Of a DNA stretch of 64,000 nt, positions 53,338 to 63,685 are shown piece by piece (the stretch's first letter is position 1; every line of letters starts with the position of its first letter). A program made the position numbers and the translations under genes. The DNA is from an uncultured Chitinophaga sp. (GTDB lineage: Bacteria; Bacteroidota; Bacteroidia; Chitinophagales; Chitinophagaceae). The stretch lies in the NCBI RefSeq assembly GCF_937898475.1, contig NZ_CALEJS010000016.1, forward strand, positions 186,001 through 250,000, read 5' to 3'. The notes below the pieces were generated by a model. It ran no database searches. It saw only the letters and a list, made by a program, of their open reading frames with translations, and had not been told where the DNA came from.

Positions 53338-54702
53338 TTACTTTGCACTATAGTCTCCTTTCTGAAGCGGGGCGCCCGTATCCACTTTTATTTGCTGTAG
53401 AATATAAGCGCCCAGCGCGGTACCCTGCTGCACACCATTGAGTATGGCCGAACGGTAATGGATGCCGCCGTATAAACGGCTGATGGCCGCTTCTTCTGCT
53501 GCCTGATGAAAGGAAGTGAAGCTCCGTTTACCCGCGCCGTATTCCACTTCGGTTGTATCTGTAAAGGCAAAGTTATCCCCGTATAAATGCGTAAGCGAAA
53601 CGGCGGCAGCACTGGAAATAACGCTATGTCCGCTGGTATACTCAGGAAAAGGCGGTGTCTGGAGCAGCGGCTCCCATCTTGGATCTATGAGGTCATTGAT
53701 CACCGTCTGGGGACGTATTACCCTGCTGCGGTACTTTTCATCCCAGCAGGCAATAAAGGCATCCAGCAGGGTAACGGCGGTAAAGGCATAGGTCTGGGCT
53801 GTTCTTACATAACCTGCTTTTGACTGCCGGCTGGCAATGGCGGCAATTCCCATCCAGTGGCCGCCCGGTGTGATCTTCTTGGTGGCGAACATGGCATGAC
53901 CGGTATGGTGCATGACGTAGGGGTTGCAATCCCAGAAGCTGGCAATGGCCCTTTGCTCAGCGCTGAGCTGCCGGCCTGTATTGTAAACTTCCATCATTTC
54001 TGTATAAAAGCGGCTGCTGGTATTGCTGTCATAATGGTTGGCAGGTAGTGGCTGGAACTGGTTACAGCTATCCATTATCATAGGGCGTATACTGTTCCAG
54101 TAGGGCTCAATGGCGTCCATATAATCCGGCGGGGTGGGCTGCCAGCTGCCCTTTACCCTGTCTACCGTATAACGCGGGTACCCCCTGCTTTCCCGGTAGT
54201 TATCCCTGGCGGAACGAGCCAGTATCGTGGCGCCGATAGTGTCGCCAAAGGCGATAGAGTTATTGAACACTTCCTCCCCTATACCGGCAGAACGGAAGTG
54301 CTTATAGAGCTGCTCCTCAAACAGTTTGAGCGAATCAACTGAAAAGGTCACCTTACGGGCCACTACCTGGAAAGCCCTGGCGCCGGCTAACAGAAAATTG
54401 TACTGTTTGTTGGGATCCGGCGCAGGCATGGGTGCAAAGTCATGCAGCTGTGCAGTGAGCGAAGGGTATTGCGGCTCGGCAAAACGCGCCGCCTCATACA
54501 TAGCCAGGCTTGCGTAAGCATAAATACGGCTGGCCACGGGCGGAGAAAAGATATCGTACACGATCACATCTGTCAGCCGTTTTACGGACGCATGTACCAC
54601 CTCGGGATCCTGCAGCTTCAGCGGATCCGGCCCGGACGCAGGCCTTTGGCAGGCTGCCAGCCAAGCCATACAACACAATAGTATAACTAGTCTTTTATTC
54701 AT
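53338..54702 (-). CDS. Vanadium-dependent haloperoxidase/PAP2-related lipoprotein
   Basis: 454 residues from MNKRLVILLCCMAWLAACQRP, a lipoprotein with lipobox Cys18. The PAP2/haloperoxidase active-site segments are present in order: SRVIRPQTVIND, YTSGHSVISSAAAVSLTHLYG and SRLYGGIHYRSAILNGVQQG, carrying the Arg, His and Arg/His residues that bind vanadate or phosphate. It may halogenate or act as a phosphatase; sequence cannot decide. Its ATG overlaps the CRTAC1-like gene stop by 4 bases (54699-54702), so it is coupled to it. The ATG at 54819 lies inside that gene and is rejected. Confidence 0.9.
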   Translation of the reverse strand: MNKRLVILLCCMAWLAACQRPASGPDPLKLQDPEVVHASVKRLTDVIVYDIFSPPVASRIYAYASLAMYEAARFAEPQYPSLTAQLHDFAPMPAPDPNKQYNFLLAGARAFQVVARKVTFSVDSLKLFEEQLYKHFRSAGIGEEVFNNSIAFGDTIGATILARSARDNYRESRGYPRYTVDRVKGSWQPTPPDYMDAIEPYWNSIRPMIMDSCNQFQPLPANHYDSNTSSRFYTEMMEVYNTGRQLSAEQRAIASFWDCNPYVMHHTGHAMFATKKITPGGHWMGIAAIASRQSKAGYVRTAQTYAFTAVTLLDAFIACWDEKYRSRVIRPQTVINDLIDPRWEPLLQTPPFPEYTSGHSVISSAAAVSLTHLYGDNFAFTDTTEVEYGAGKRSFTSFHQAAEEAAISRLYGGIHYRSAILNGVQQGTALGAYILQQIKVDTGAPLQKGDYSAK

Positions 54703-57700
54703 GGTAAGGTGACGGTTCTTTTCTGACCCCTGAAATCTGTTACATCCACTTTGCTTACGGGTGCCGTGAAGGCCAGGTAGCGGCCGGATTGCGACAGGAA
54801 GCTTTGCCCGTAGGCGCATTCCTGTTTCTGCGTATGCCCGTTGGCGTAATACACGGTTATCCAGGCATCATTACGCTGTAAGGGCAGCAGTTTTACTGCC
54901 TGCCGCTGGCGGAACAGCTTTAAAGCCCCCTGGTTCTGGGAGGCCGCCAACAGTAAATTGCCCTGCTGGTCTCTCAGCTGTACCAGGGCTTTACCATCGC
55001 CGGGTATATAGATACCGCTTTTCATGATATCCACGGGCGTGAAGCTGCCTTTGCCATTACCCAGCAATACCAGGCCGTTAAAGGCGTCATACCTGCCAAG
55101 TGATACATCTGTACCGAAGTCGTTCCCGTTCATTATAACATCCAGGTTGCCATCGCCATTTACGTCTGCAGCCACCATACCATATAATGGCGCCAGCTGG
55201 GCCTGCACCGGAAGCGGGACACAGACAAAACGACCGTTACCCTTGTTTTCAAAAAAGCAGGAGCGCAGGTTGACGGCTTTTAGCTGCAAAGCATCTTTCA
55301 GCTCTTCCGGTTTCAGTATATCCTGTAAGGTGGCTACTGCAAAGTCGTGGTATTTAGGAAAACGGGCCCGCATTATGATCATCTGTTTGATCAGGTCGTC
55401 GCGGGTATGCGCGGGGAACTCCTTCCGGTTACCTGCACTGTCTTTCAGGTACAATGCAGGTACCGCATCATAGCTGCCGTTCTTGTCAAAGTCGGCGGCA
55501 TAGATGGTTACCGGTTCCTGCTCACTGGCACGGTACAGGGTGTTCAGCCCGGTATTGCCGACGATATAGTCCATGTCGCCATCGTTATCAAAATCACCGG
55601 CTACCAGGCTACTCCACCAGCCGGTTTCATGTTCTACCCCTGTTTTGGCGGGTTCCAGTTTGCCTTTCCTGTTATTGTGCAGGAAAACGGGGGGCATCCA
55701 TTCCCCGGCCAGCAGCAGGTCTGGCCAGCCATCGTTATCGTAGTCGGTCCAGAGTGCATCGCACACCAGGCCAATATTTTTGAGGGCGGGCGCGGCTTCA
55801 GCAGTAATGTCTGTAAACTTCACTACGCCTTCCTCCGTGTCGTTGCGCAGCACATAGCTGCTAACGGGAGCCGGGTATTTTCCCGGTTCTACCCTGCCGC
55901 CAATGAACAGGTCCAGATCGCCATCGCGATCAAAATCTGCTGCTTTTACGCATGATTTACTGGTATAGAGGGCAGGCAGGGCGCCGGGCGATTCAGTAAA
56001 ACTACCCCGCCCGTTATTGAGGTAAAGACGGTCACGGTAGCTGAGGCTGCCGGCTTTGTTCTCACAACTACCGCTGACAATGTAAAGATCCAGGTCGTTA
56101 TCATTGTCCACATCCAGCAGCAGACACCCCATGTCTTCTGCACCTTTATTGTCTGCCAGGCCAGGCAGCAGGTCCTTTTCTACAAAGCCTTCTCCCGGTT
56201 CCTGCACCAGGAAAAGACCTTTGTGCTGTGTGGCGCCGCCAATGAAGATGTCGTCCAGGCCATTGCCATCTATATCTCCTACCGCCAGGGCAGGACCGTA
56301 TTGAGATAATTTATGCGGCAGCAGCTTCTGATCATTGAAATCTATATAGTCAAACTCAGTGTGTTTATACGTAAGCTTCGCACTGTCCGCCGCATCGGTA
56401 AACAGCGGCGCTGCTGATGCAAGGTGTGAGGCAGGCGCCGTTACAGCGGCTTTGTAATCTGCAGTAAGCAGCTGGTTGGCCCGTACATTACGCCATTCCT
56501 GTACTTTGCCATCGGGCCAGGTAACTTTTACCAGGGCAAGGGTATCGGTTTTACCGAGGCCAAAGTGAGCCACGTTCTCAACAGAAGACAGGTAGCCGCG
56601 GTAAATGGTATGCTCATACACCTGTTTGTGGTGCTCCTTATCTTCTACCTGCACCCAGGCGCCGATGGCCTGGCGATTGGAAGCGGGCCCTTTCCATTGT
56701 ATGCGCAGCCAGTTGCTGCCAGGATGTTTACTGCTGTTGTTCTCGTATACAAAAGCCTCATCATTGATATTATTCACTACGTAATCAAGATCACCATCCC
56801 CATCCAGATCTGCATAGGCAGCGCCATTGGAGAAAGAGGGAATATTGATGCCCCAGTGCGCGGACACATCTGAGAAAGTAAGGTTACCGTTATTACGGAA
56901 GGCGTAGTTGGGGATCTTTACACGGGGAATCTGTTCCAGCATAAATTCAGTGGTAGCATAGGGAGTGGCCTGTGCCCGGAAAGATACAAAGTCATGATCT
57001 GTGATGTCGCGCGGAAAGCCGTTGGTGATCACAATATCGCGGAAGCCATCGTTATCAAAATCTGTTACCAGGGGCGTCCAGCTCCAGTCTGTTTCTGCAA
57101 TGCCTGCCAGGAAGCCGATATCGCTGAACACCACCGCCGGTATGCTGTCTTTACCGGGAACGGGGCCACAGTTCAGCTGCAGCATATTGCGCGGATACTG
57201 GTACTGGTAGCCGTATTGGTCATTGTTGATGTATGTATAGTAATTATTGGCGTTCATCATCATCTTCTTGCGCAGGTTATTTTCCGGCAGCATATCCAGG
57301 CTGATGATATCGGCGAAACCGTCGTTGTTGATATCACTTATATCTGTGCCCATGGCCGAATAGGCCGTATGTTTGCACCAGGTGGAAGAACGATCTGTGA
57401 ACGTGCCGTTGCGGTTGTTGACATACAGGATATCGTTGGTAAGATAATCGTTGGCCACGTAAATATCCTTCCAGCCGTCCTGGTTGATATCTGTAATGCT
57501 GATGCCCAGGCCATAGCCTTCAATGAGAATTCCAGCCTGGCGGGAAACGTTGGTGAAGACGGGATGTTTGAGTGATTCGCTCCAGTCGTTACGGTACAGG
57601 CGATCTGTATTCAGGTTGCTGCCGTCCAGGGTACGTGGTTTGTATTTGCTGGGATAGCGGGCAGAGTCTATCACATTGGTCAATACGTACAGGTCCAGGT

Positions 57701-58265
57701 CTCCGTCATTATCATAATCAAAGAAGGCGCCCATTACAGAGTGCCCGGCATCATCCACGCCATATTCCGCTGCCATGTCCTTAAACAGGGGTATACCGTC
57801 TTTACCGGCTCCCTGGTTAACAAAGAGCATGTTACGGCGGGAGGCGCTATCCTGTTTTTTGGAAGCGCATATGTAAAGGTCCAGCCAGCCATCGTTATTG
57901 ATGTCTATAACCGCTACGCCGGTGCTCCATTTACCGTTGCCGTTCACGCCGGCGGCCTGGGTCACATCTTTAAAGCGCAGGCCACCTTCATTGAGGTAGA
58001 GGGCATTAGGCACCATGTTACCGGTAAAATAAATGTCAGGGAGACTGTCATTATTAAAATCGGCAATGGCTACGCCACCTCCATTGTAGATGTATTCGAA
58101 ATTAAGGATGTTCAGGCTGTCGTTATCCGTAATGACATTGTTGAAATGAATGCCGGAATGGTCTGAAGGTATTAACCTGAACAAGGTGGTGGTGGATTGG
58201 TTGCAGGCTGTGGCCAGGTATAGCATTCCCGTGCACCACCCAAAAAATCTGAAAGAAAACTTCAT
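54699..58265 (-). CDS. CRTAC1-like VCBS/FG-GAP repeat lipoprotein
   Basis: 1188 residues. The lipobox Cys21 follows YLATACNQS. The body is two blocks of FG-GAP/VCBS beta-propeller repeats with repeated calcium-type DxNxDG loops (DFNNDSLPDIYF, DINNDGWLDLYI, DYDNDGDLDLYV) and an ASPIC/UnbV domain in between (PASNRQAIGAWVQVEDKEHH, TWPDGKVQEW). It is surface or periplasmic and may bind glycans or proteins. It follows a susD gene by 116 bases and overlaps the haloperoxidase by 4 bases, giving the order susC, susD, CRTAC1-like, haloperoxidase. The biological role is unknown. Confidence 0.92.
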   Translation of the reverse strand: MKFSFRFFGWCTGMLYLATACNQSTTTLFRLIPSDHSGIHFNNVITDNDSLNILNFEYIYNGGGVAIADFNNDSLPDIYFTGNMVPNALYLNEGGLRFKDVTQAAGVNGNGKWSTGVAVIDINNDGWLDLYICASKKQDSASRRNMLFVNQGAGKDGIPLFKDMAAEYGVDDAGHSVMGAFFDYDNDGDLDLYVLTNVIDSARYPSKYKPRTLDGSNLNTDRLYRNDWSESLKHPVFTNVSRQAGILIEGYGLGISITDINQDGWKDIYVANDYLTNDILYVNNRNGTFTDRSSTWCKHTAYSAMGTDISDINNDGFADIISLDMLPENNLRKKMMMNANNYYTYINNDQYGYQYQYPRNMLQLNCGPVPGKDSIPAVVFSDIGFLAGIAETDWSWTPLVTDFDNDGFRDIVITNGFPRDITDHDFVSFRAQATPYATTEFMLEQIPRVKIPNYAFRNNGNLTFSDVSAHWGINIPSFSNGAAYADLDGDGDLDYVVNNINDEAFVYENNSSKHPGSNWLRIQWKGPASNRQAIGAWVQVEDKEHHKQVYEHTIYRGYLSSVENVAHFGLGKTDTLALVKVTWPDGKVQEWRNVRANQLLTADYKAAVTAPASHLASAAPLFTDAADSAKLTYKHTEFDYIDFNDQKLLPHKLSQYGPALAVGDIDGNGLDDIFIGGATQHKGLFLVQEPGEGFVEKDLLPGLADNKGAEDMGCLLLDVDNDNDLDLYIVSGSCENKAGSLSYRDRLYLNNGRGSFTESPGALPALYTSKSCVKAADFDRDGDLDLFIGGRVEPGKYPAPVSSYVLRNDTEEGVVKFTDITAEAAPALKNIGLVCDALWTDYDNDGWPDLLLAGEWMPPVFLHNNRKGKLEPAKTGVEHETGWWSSLVAGDFDNDGDMDYIVGNTGLNTLYRASEQEPVTIYAADFDKNGSYDAVPALYLKDSAGNRKEFPAHTRDDLIKQMIIMRARFPKYHDFAVATLQDILKPEELKDALQLKAVNLRSCFFENKGNGRFVCVPLPVQAQLAPLYGMVAADVNGDGNLDVIMNGNDFGTDVSLGRYDAFNGLVLLGNGKGSFTPVDIMKSGIYIPGDGKALVQLRDQQGNLLLAASQNQGALKLFRQRQAVKLLPLQRNDAWITVYYANGHTQKQECAYGQSFLSQSGRYLAFTAPVSKVDVTDFRGQKRTVTLP

Positions 58266-58381
58266 TGTCCCGTGGATTTGTCCTCTATACTGTTCCAGGA
58301 GCGGAAAATATTTCCATTGGGTATTGGGGGGAAATAAAAGAGAGGCACAAGTGCCTCTCCTTCCGCCATTCTAAAACCTGA

Positions 58382-60133
58382 TCAATAATCAGGATTCTGT
58401 TCCAGAGCAGAGACCCCATTGGTCGCGCTCAAATCAATTTGCCGTTGCGGTATCGGGTAATAATTATTTTTCGGTTCGGTAAATTTCGCCCCTCTTAAAA
58501 GGCCCATTATCGTCGATTCGTATGCAATATAAGCATTTAAAGTGGAACTTGCTTCTCCCCAGCGCACTAAATCAAAAAATCTGTGTCCTTCCATACCCAG
58601 CTCCAGTTTTCTTTCCATGTGGACAGCCCTTCTGGCGGTTGCCTGGTCGGGGAAAGCGCTGTTGTAGGTGTCTATAACATAGTTGGCTGCGGGGTTGGCG
58701 CCATTCATCACCCAGCTGGCCTGGTTTTTGGCCCTTTCGCGCACCATGTTCACATATTCGCGGGCTTTCTCCAGCGACCCGATTTCCACTTCGCATTCTG
58801 CCGCCCAAAGGAGCACATCTGCATAGCGGATCAGGATGAAGTTGATAGCAGTAAGGCCGTTGGTCCAGGAAGAACCGTCGGTCAGTACTTTTTCCTGTGA
58901 TTTGTAGTACACGTTCTTTTTGGGGGAATACGGTCCGCCGTTAGATTGATCCCTGATCCATGACATGCCGGGATGCGGCCCCCAATCCAGGTAAGGAATA
59001 CCGCGGCGTCCTACGGTCCAGTCAAGACGGGGATCAAGCGGGCCGGCGTCGGGGGTAAAAGCAGCAGTGGCTGCAATACCGAAGTCGCTTTTTACCTGGT
59101 TGGCGCCCTGGTTATAAGAGCCGTCCAGCAGTGGAAGCCCGGTAGCAGTGGTCCGGAAGGAATTCACCAGTTCCTGTGTAGGCTGGAAGAAACCGCAACA
59201 GCCTCCGGGCGCGCCTACCGAGTTATGCGGGAAGTTCAATATAGAGCCGGGATTGGAGTTGGCGCCGCCGCCACCGTCGTTCACAGATGCCTGTACGGCA
59301 AAAACAGATTCCTTGCCGTTCTTGGTCTCTGCGTTATAGTTATCCTGGTAGCGGGTTTCCAGTCCGTACTTTACACCCCTGGGGTTGGTACCGCTGGCGA
59401 TGATGGCTTCCAGGATGGGCTTGGCCTCTGCATATTTCTTCTGGAACATGTAGGTTTTAGCCAGGAAGGCTCCAGCCGCCCATTTGTTAGCCCTGCCAAC
59501 CTGGCCCATGAGCGCCGGTAAAGAATCATAAGCAGCTTTAAAATCAGCTTCTATTTTAGGCCAGGCATCTTCTGTATTGGATACTTTATAGTTATTGGCC
59601 ACATAATCAATGGACTCGTCTACATAAGGTATCTTATTCCACATCTTTTTGGCTTCCAGGTGATAGAAACCGCGCAGGAAGCGGGCCTGTGCCCGGAGAA
59701 TGGGACGGTCTTCTTCATTCACATCGGCTTTGGCCAATGCCTTGAGCACATTGTTGGAACGCGCTACGCCGTCGTAGGTAGCTTTCCACTTAACGTTGTA
59801 GTAATCATTGGTAGGCAGGGATTCATACCTTTCTATTGGATTCACATCTGCCTGGTCGCCCGCATCTGAACCTTTATGCGCATCGCCGCCGGCTATGCTT
59901 CCGAACACCCAGTTGGTAGTGGAGGCCTGCCAGTTAAAATCATTATAGTTACCGTCTAATATGGCGTAGGCGCCAATCAGCAATTCTTCAACGCCTTTCT
60001 GGGTAGCGACATCCGCATCACCCAGCTGGCCAATGGGCTCCCGGGTGAGGAAGGACTTCTTACAGGCATATAACACCACCACCGAAACAACCGCCATCGA
60101 TAACAACCCTATGATCGCTTTATTTGATTTCAT
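58382..60133 (-). CDS. SusD/RagB-family lipoprotein
   Basis: 583 residues. The lipoprotein signal peptide ends at Cys24 (VSVVVLYACKKS). SusD landmarks: GVARSNNVLKALAKADVNEEDR (helical TPR-like part), ILIRYADVLLWAAECEVEIG, and the C-terminal ERKLELGMEGHRFFDLVRWGEA and YYPIPQRQIDLS. It partners the SusC starting at 63360. It starts 20 bases after that gene's stop, so they are co-transcribed. The ligand is unknown; association with the CRTAC1-like and haloperoxidase genes is noted under findings. Confidence 0.95.
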   Translation of the reverse strand: MKSNKAIIGLLSMAVVSVVVLYACKKSFLTREPIGQLGDADVATQKGVEELLIGAYAILDGNYNDFNWQASTTNWVFGSIAGGDAHKGSDAGDQADVNPIERYESLPTNDYYNVKWKATYDGVARSNNVLKALAKADVNEEDRPILRAQARFLRGFYHLEAKKMWNKIPYVDESIDYVANNYKVSNTEDAWPKIEADFKAAYDSLPALMGQVGRANKWAAGAFLAKTYMFQKKYAEAKPILEAIIASGTNPRGVKYGLETRYQDNYNAETKNGKESVFAVQASVNDGGGGANSNPGSILNFPHNSVGAPGGCCGFFQPTQELVNSFRTTATGLPLLDGSYNQGANQVKSDFGIAATAAFTPDAGPLDPRLDWTVGRRGIPYLDWGPHPGMSWIRDQSNGGPYSPKKNVYYKSQEKVLTDGSSWTNGLTAINFILIRYADVLLWAAECEVEIGSLEKAREYVNMVRERAKNQASWVMNGANPAANYVIDTYNSAFPDQATARRAVHMERKLELGMEGHRFFDLVRWGEASSTLNAYIAYESTIMGLLRGAKFTEPKNNYYPIPQRQIDLSATNGVSALEQNPDY

Positions 60134-60153
60134 CAGTGCAATTTTTAATTATT

Positions 60154-63100
60154 TTAGAAACTAGCGCTCACCCCGAGGATGAACTGCCTTGTGAGCGGAT
60201 AGTTACCATAGTCTACACCAAAGTTGGTATCCACACCACTTACACCCGGATCCAGCCCTTTGTATTTAGTGATAGTAAAGAGGTTAGTGGTCTGTACATA
60301 CACTTTCAGTTTTTCCATACCGATCCGCTTACTTGTGAAAGCGGGCAGTGTATAGCTTAACTGCAGGTTCCTGGCACGGATATATGAACCGCTTTCCATA
60401 TAGTAGGAATTAGGCTGCGTGTTGGTGCTGAAGTTGGACACATCTTCGAATACCGGGATCTTGGCGCCGGTATTCTGCGGTGTCCAGGAATTTCTTACTT
60501 CCGCATTGAGCGCCTGGCCCGGGAAAGAAGGATAGAAGTCTGTGAACCAGCGGGTGTAGTTGATAACCTTGGCGCCCTGTACGGTATACAGGAAGATGTT
60601 GAGGTCAAAGTTCTTATAACCAACGGTCAGGTCAAGACCTGAAGTGAGCCGCGGGTTAGGATCCCCAAAGAACACGCGGTCTTCGGGCGTGATCCGCTTA
60701 TCGCCATTCGCATCTTCATATTTGAAGCGGCCGGGACCAGCGCCATCCTGGGTGGGGCTGTTCTTTACATCATTATCATCCTGGAAAAGCCCTATTACCC
60801 TGTAACCATAGAAGGCGGAAATAGGATGCCCTACTTCATTACGGGTAAAGGTGCCTATACGGGAAGATCCAAAGCTGTTACCATCGAAGTAGTCTACCCC
60901 TTCTGCCAGTTTGGTGATCTCGTTCTTATAGGTAGTTAAGGTAAGGTTGGCTTCATAACGCCAGTTCTTGCCGAAGTTGCCGCGTTTGATGATCTGGAGG
61001 TCTACCCCGGTATTGAGCATACTGGCCACGTTGATGGTGGGATAGATTACCTGGCCTACGGTACCTGGTAATTCGGGACCGTACAGCAGGTCATTGGTAC
61101 GCTTGTGATACCAGTCGAATATAATGTCCAGAGAGTTGTTGAACAAGGTAGCATCCAGGCCTACGTTGGTGGTAATGTTGGTTTCCCACCGGCCGTCGGG
61201 GTTACCGATCCTGGCCTTGTTGATACCCTCAAATGTAGCAGTGCTGGAACCATCTATGGCATAGGCGGAGAACCTTGCGCTGGCAGCATACAGATTGTAC
61301 TGGTTGTTCAGGTCAATACGCTGGTTACCCATTTTACCCCAGCCACCGCGCAATTTCAGTTCATTGATCCAGGATACATCCCTGAGGAAATTTTCCTGGC
61401 TGATGCGCCAACCGCCTGAAATAGCGGGGAAGGTACCGTACCTGTTATTGATACCGAAGTTGGAAGAACCGTCCCTTCTGAGTACCACGCTGAGCAGGTA
61501 CTTATCCATCAGGGTATAGTCTATTTTACCGAATATGGAAAAGATATCGTTACCGGGGCTGCCATCGCTGTCTACCGTACGGCCGGAGGACTGTGTAGTA
61601 GTGAGCGTGCGGTAATTCACCGCATTGGTAAATGGATTAAGGCCGGTGCCGTTTATGCTGCGGCCTGCACCATCCCTGATGGCTTCTATACCTACCAGGC
61701 CTTTGAAATCATGGATGCCAAAAGTGCGTTGATAGCGTGCGGTATTGGTCCAGGTCCAGCTGTGCCCGTAGCCACCGGCTTCATACAGCTGATCGTTCCC
61801 TATGTTCTCTGAGTTCTCATAAGTTTTGGAGTTGATCCCGTTGGCATAAAAGCTGAACAGGCTGCCTCCGAAACTGCTGCGGAAGGTGAGGTCTTTTAAC
61901 ACATCTACTTCTGCATATACGTTACCGAATATGCCGAAAGCATGTCCTTTATTATCTTTTGCACGGGTTTGGTTGGCTACCGGGTTGCTGGGGTTATTGG
62001 TTCCCTTTGCAGCAGTACCGGCCCATCCGCCGTAAATATCGTGTACAGGTATAATGGGGTTCATACGGTAGGCCAGTGAGATGGCGTTACCTTCATTCAG
62101 GTTGGTAAGCTGGGGATTGTCGCGGTAGGCGATCTGGATGTTCTCCCCGATGCGTACCCTGTTATGTACTGTGAACTCAGAATTGACGCGGATGGTATAG
62201 CGCCTGAGGTAAGTGTTGAGCACCACCCCTTCCTGATTATAGTAGCCGAAACCAACGTAAAAGCGGGAATTATCGCTGCCGCCTGAGAGGCCCACAGAAT
62301 GTTGCTGTATAGGCGCGGTGCGGGTAATTTCCTTGTACCAGTCGGTACCTGCTTTATTAGCCCTTACTATCTGGTAGATGGGGCCTTTATTAAAATCAAC
62401 ATTGTACCTGCTGGGGTCAATGGCAGGGTTGCCTTCAAACACACCAGACTCGCTGCCTGCCAGGATATAATCGGGCAGTACTGGATTTACCCCATTGCCA
62501 TATTGTGCATGGATGGGGTTTCCGTTGGGCTGCAGCTTTCCGGCGTTGCGTAATGCGGTCCAGGTCCAGTCTGCGGTTTCCTGTGGGCTCAGCATTTCAA
62601 ACCCTTTGCCGGGATTTTGCCAGCCGTAGGAACCATCGTAGGTAACCTGCAGTTTACCACGGTTGCCACGCTTGGTGGTGATCACGATCACACCGGCAGA
62701 AGCACGGGCGCCGTATATGGAAGCGGAGCCGGCGTCTTTCAGTACGGTGGTGGTTTCAATATCGAAGCTGTTGATGTTCTCAATGCTGAAGGTGGGCACC
62801 CCATCTACAATGTAGAGCGGCTCGTTGCCTGCAAACGAGGCGAAGCCCCTGATACGTACCAGGCTGCTGGTACCCGGCTGGCCGGAACTTAATACGGTGA
62901 GACCGGCTACGCGGCCCTGCAGCTGTTGTTCTGCGTTACCAGCAGGTACGGCCACCAGCTCTTTCGCTTTTACGGTAGAGACAGCGCCTACAATTTCTTT
63001 TCGCTGCTGGGTGGTATAGCCCGTTACCACCAGCTCGTTCAGGGAACTGGCAGATGTTTCGAGCTTAATGTCCATCGTGGAAGATGAACCTACTGTTACT

Positions 63101-63360
63101 TCCAGGGGTTTAAAGCCAACAAAGGATACTACCAGGGTGGCATTCTCGGGCACTGACAATGAAAAAGCACCGTTTACGTCGGTAACGGTGCCAGTGCTGG
63201 TTCCCTTTACCTGTACGGTTGCACCTAGTACAGGTTCACTATTTTCTGAAGAAGTAACTTTACCGGTGATCTTTTTAGTTTGGGCAAAGGTGCTGTTGCA
63301 GCAGAAGAGTATGAGCAAACAACAGCACCCCGCCACGAGATTGTGGTAGATTTTTTTCAT
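60154..63360 (-). CDS. SusC/RagA-family TonB-dependent outer-membrane transporter
   Basis: 1068 residues. A signal peptide (CCCLLILFCCNSTFAQ) leads into a CarboxypepD_reg-like domain (ITGKVTSSENSEPVLGATV), the SusC signature NELVVTGYTTQQRKEIVGAVS, a plug (EPLYIVDGVPTFSIENIN; ASIYGARASAGVIVITTKRG) and a barrel ending FILGVSASF. It is the first gene of a four-gene unit with susD, the CRTAC1-like gene and the haloperoxidase-like gene. The 325-base upstream region is shared with the divergent TMEM220-like gene. No SusR-type or sigma regulator is adjacent. Confidence 0.96.
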   Translation of the reverse strand: MKKIYHNLVAGCCCLLILFCCNSTFAQTKKITGKVTSSENSEPVLGATVQVKGTSTGTVTDVNGAFSLSVPENATLVVSFVGFKPLEVTVGSSSTMDIKLETSASSLNELVVTGYTTQQRKEIVGAVSTVKAKELVAVPAGNAEQQLQGRVAGLTVLSSGQPGTSSLVRIRGFASFAGNEPLYIVDGVPTFSIENINSFDIETTTVLKDAGSASIYGARASAGVIVITTKRGNRGKLQVTYDGSYGWQNPGKGFEMLSPQETADWTWTALRNAGKLQPNGNPIHAQYGNGVNPVLPDYILAGSESGVFEGNPAIDPSRYNVDFNKGPIYQIVRANKAGTDWYKEITRTAPIQQHSVGLSGGSDNSRFYVGFGYYNQEGVVLNTYLRRYTIRVNSEFTVHNRVRIGENIQIAYRDNPQLTNLNEGNAISLAYRMNPIIPVHDIYGGWAGTAAKGTNNPSNPVANQTRAKDNKGHAFGIFGNVYAEVDVLKDLTFRSSFGGSLFSFYANGINSKTYENSENIGNDQLYEAGGYGHSWTWTNTARYQRTFGIHDFKGLVGIEAIRDGAGRSINGTGLNPFTNAVNYRTLTTTQSSGRTVDSDGSPGNDIFSIFGKIDYTLMDKYLLSVVLRRDGSSNFGINNRYGTFPAISGGWRISQENFLRDVSWINELKLRGGWGKMGNQRIDLNNQYNLYAASARFSAYAIDGSSTATFEGINKARIGNPDGRWETNITTNVGLDATLFNNSLDIIFDWYHKRTNDLLYGPELPGTVGQVIYPTINVASMLNTGVDLQIIKRGNFGKNWRYEANLTLTTYKNEITKLAEGVDYFDGNSFGSSRIGTFTRNEVGHPISAFYGYRVIGLFQDDNDVKNSPTQDGAGPGRFKYEDANGDKRITPEDRVFFGDPNPRLTSGLDLTVGYKNFDLNIFLYTVQGAKVINYTRWFTDFYPSFPGQALNAEVRNSWTPQNTGAKIPVFEDVSNFSTNTQPNSYYMESGSYIRARNLQLSYTLPAFTSKRIGMEKLKVYVQTTNLFTITKYKGLDPGVSGVDTNFGVDYGNYPLTRQFILGVSASF

Positions 63361-63685
63361 AACGTGGCTTTATAAAGGCTTTAAGTGTGTGTAATTATAT
63401 TAGTAAGTTTTTTGAGTATAACAATTCACGGCACACAATATTAACATGACGACGCGATGGGATAATAATTTCTCCAGGCTTTAGATTTCTGGCTCTTCAG
63501 ATTTTGGTTGTTACAGTTTGTTTGTGTCTGTCTAATCTTCAACCAATTTATAACTTTATTTTAACAATTACAAGTGTTTATTTCACATTTTTTGAAAAAT
63601 CTTCGTGGATGATGAACATCTTATCTGCTAAAACAGCAGATTCATGCCAATACTTTATAATTTGTGATTAAAATTTATATCATAG
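63361..63685. promoter_or_regulatory. Divergent region between susC and the TMEM220-like gene
   Basis: AT-rich, no open gene. A small hairpin TCTGCT-AAAAC-AGCAGA lies near 63626-63642. I find no confident promoter box; both promoters are expected here. Confidence 0.3.
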
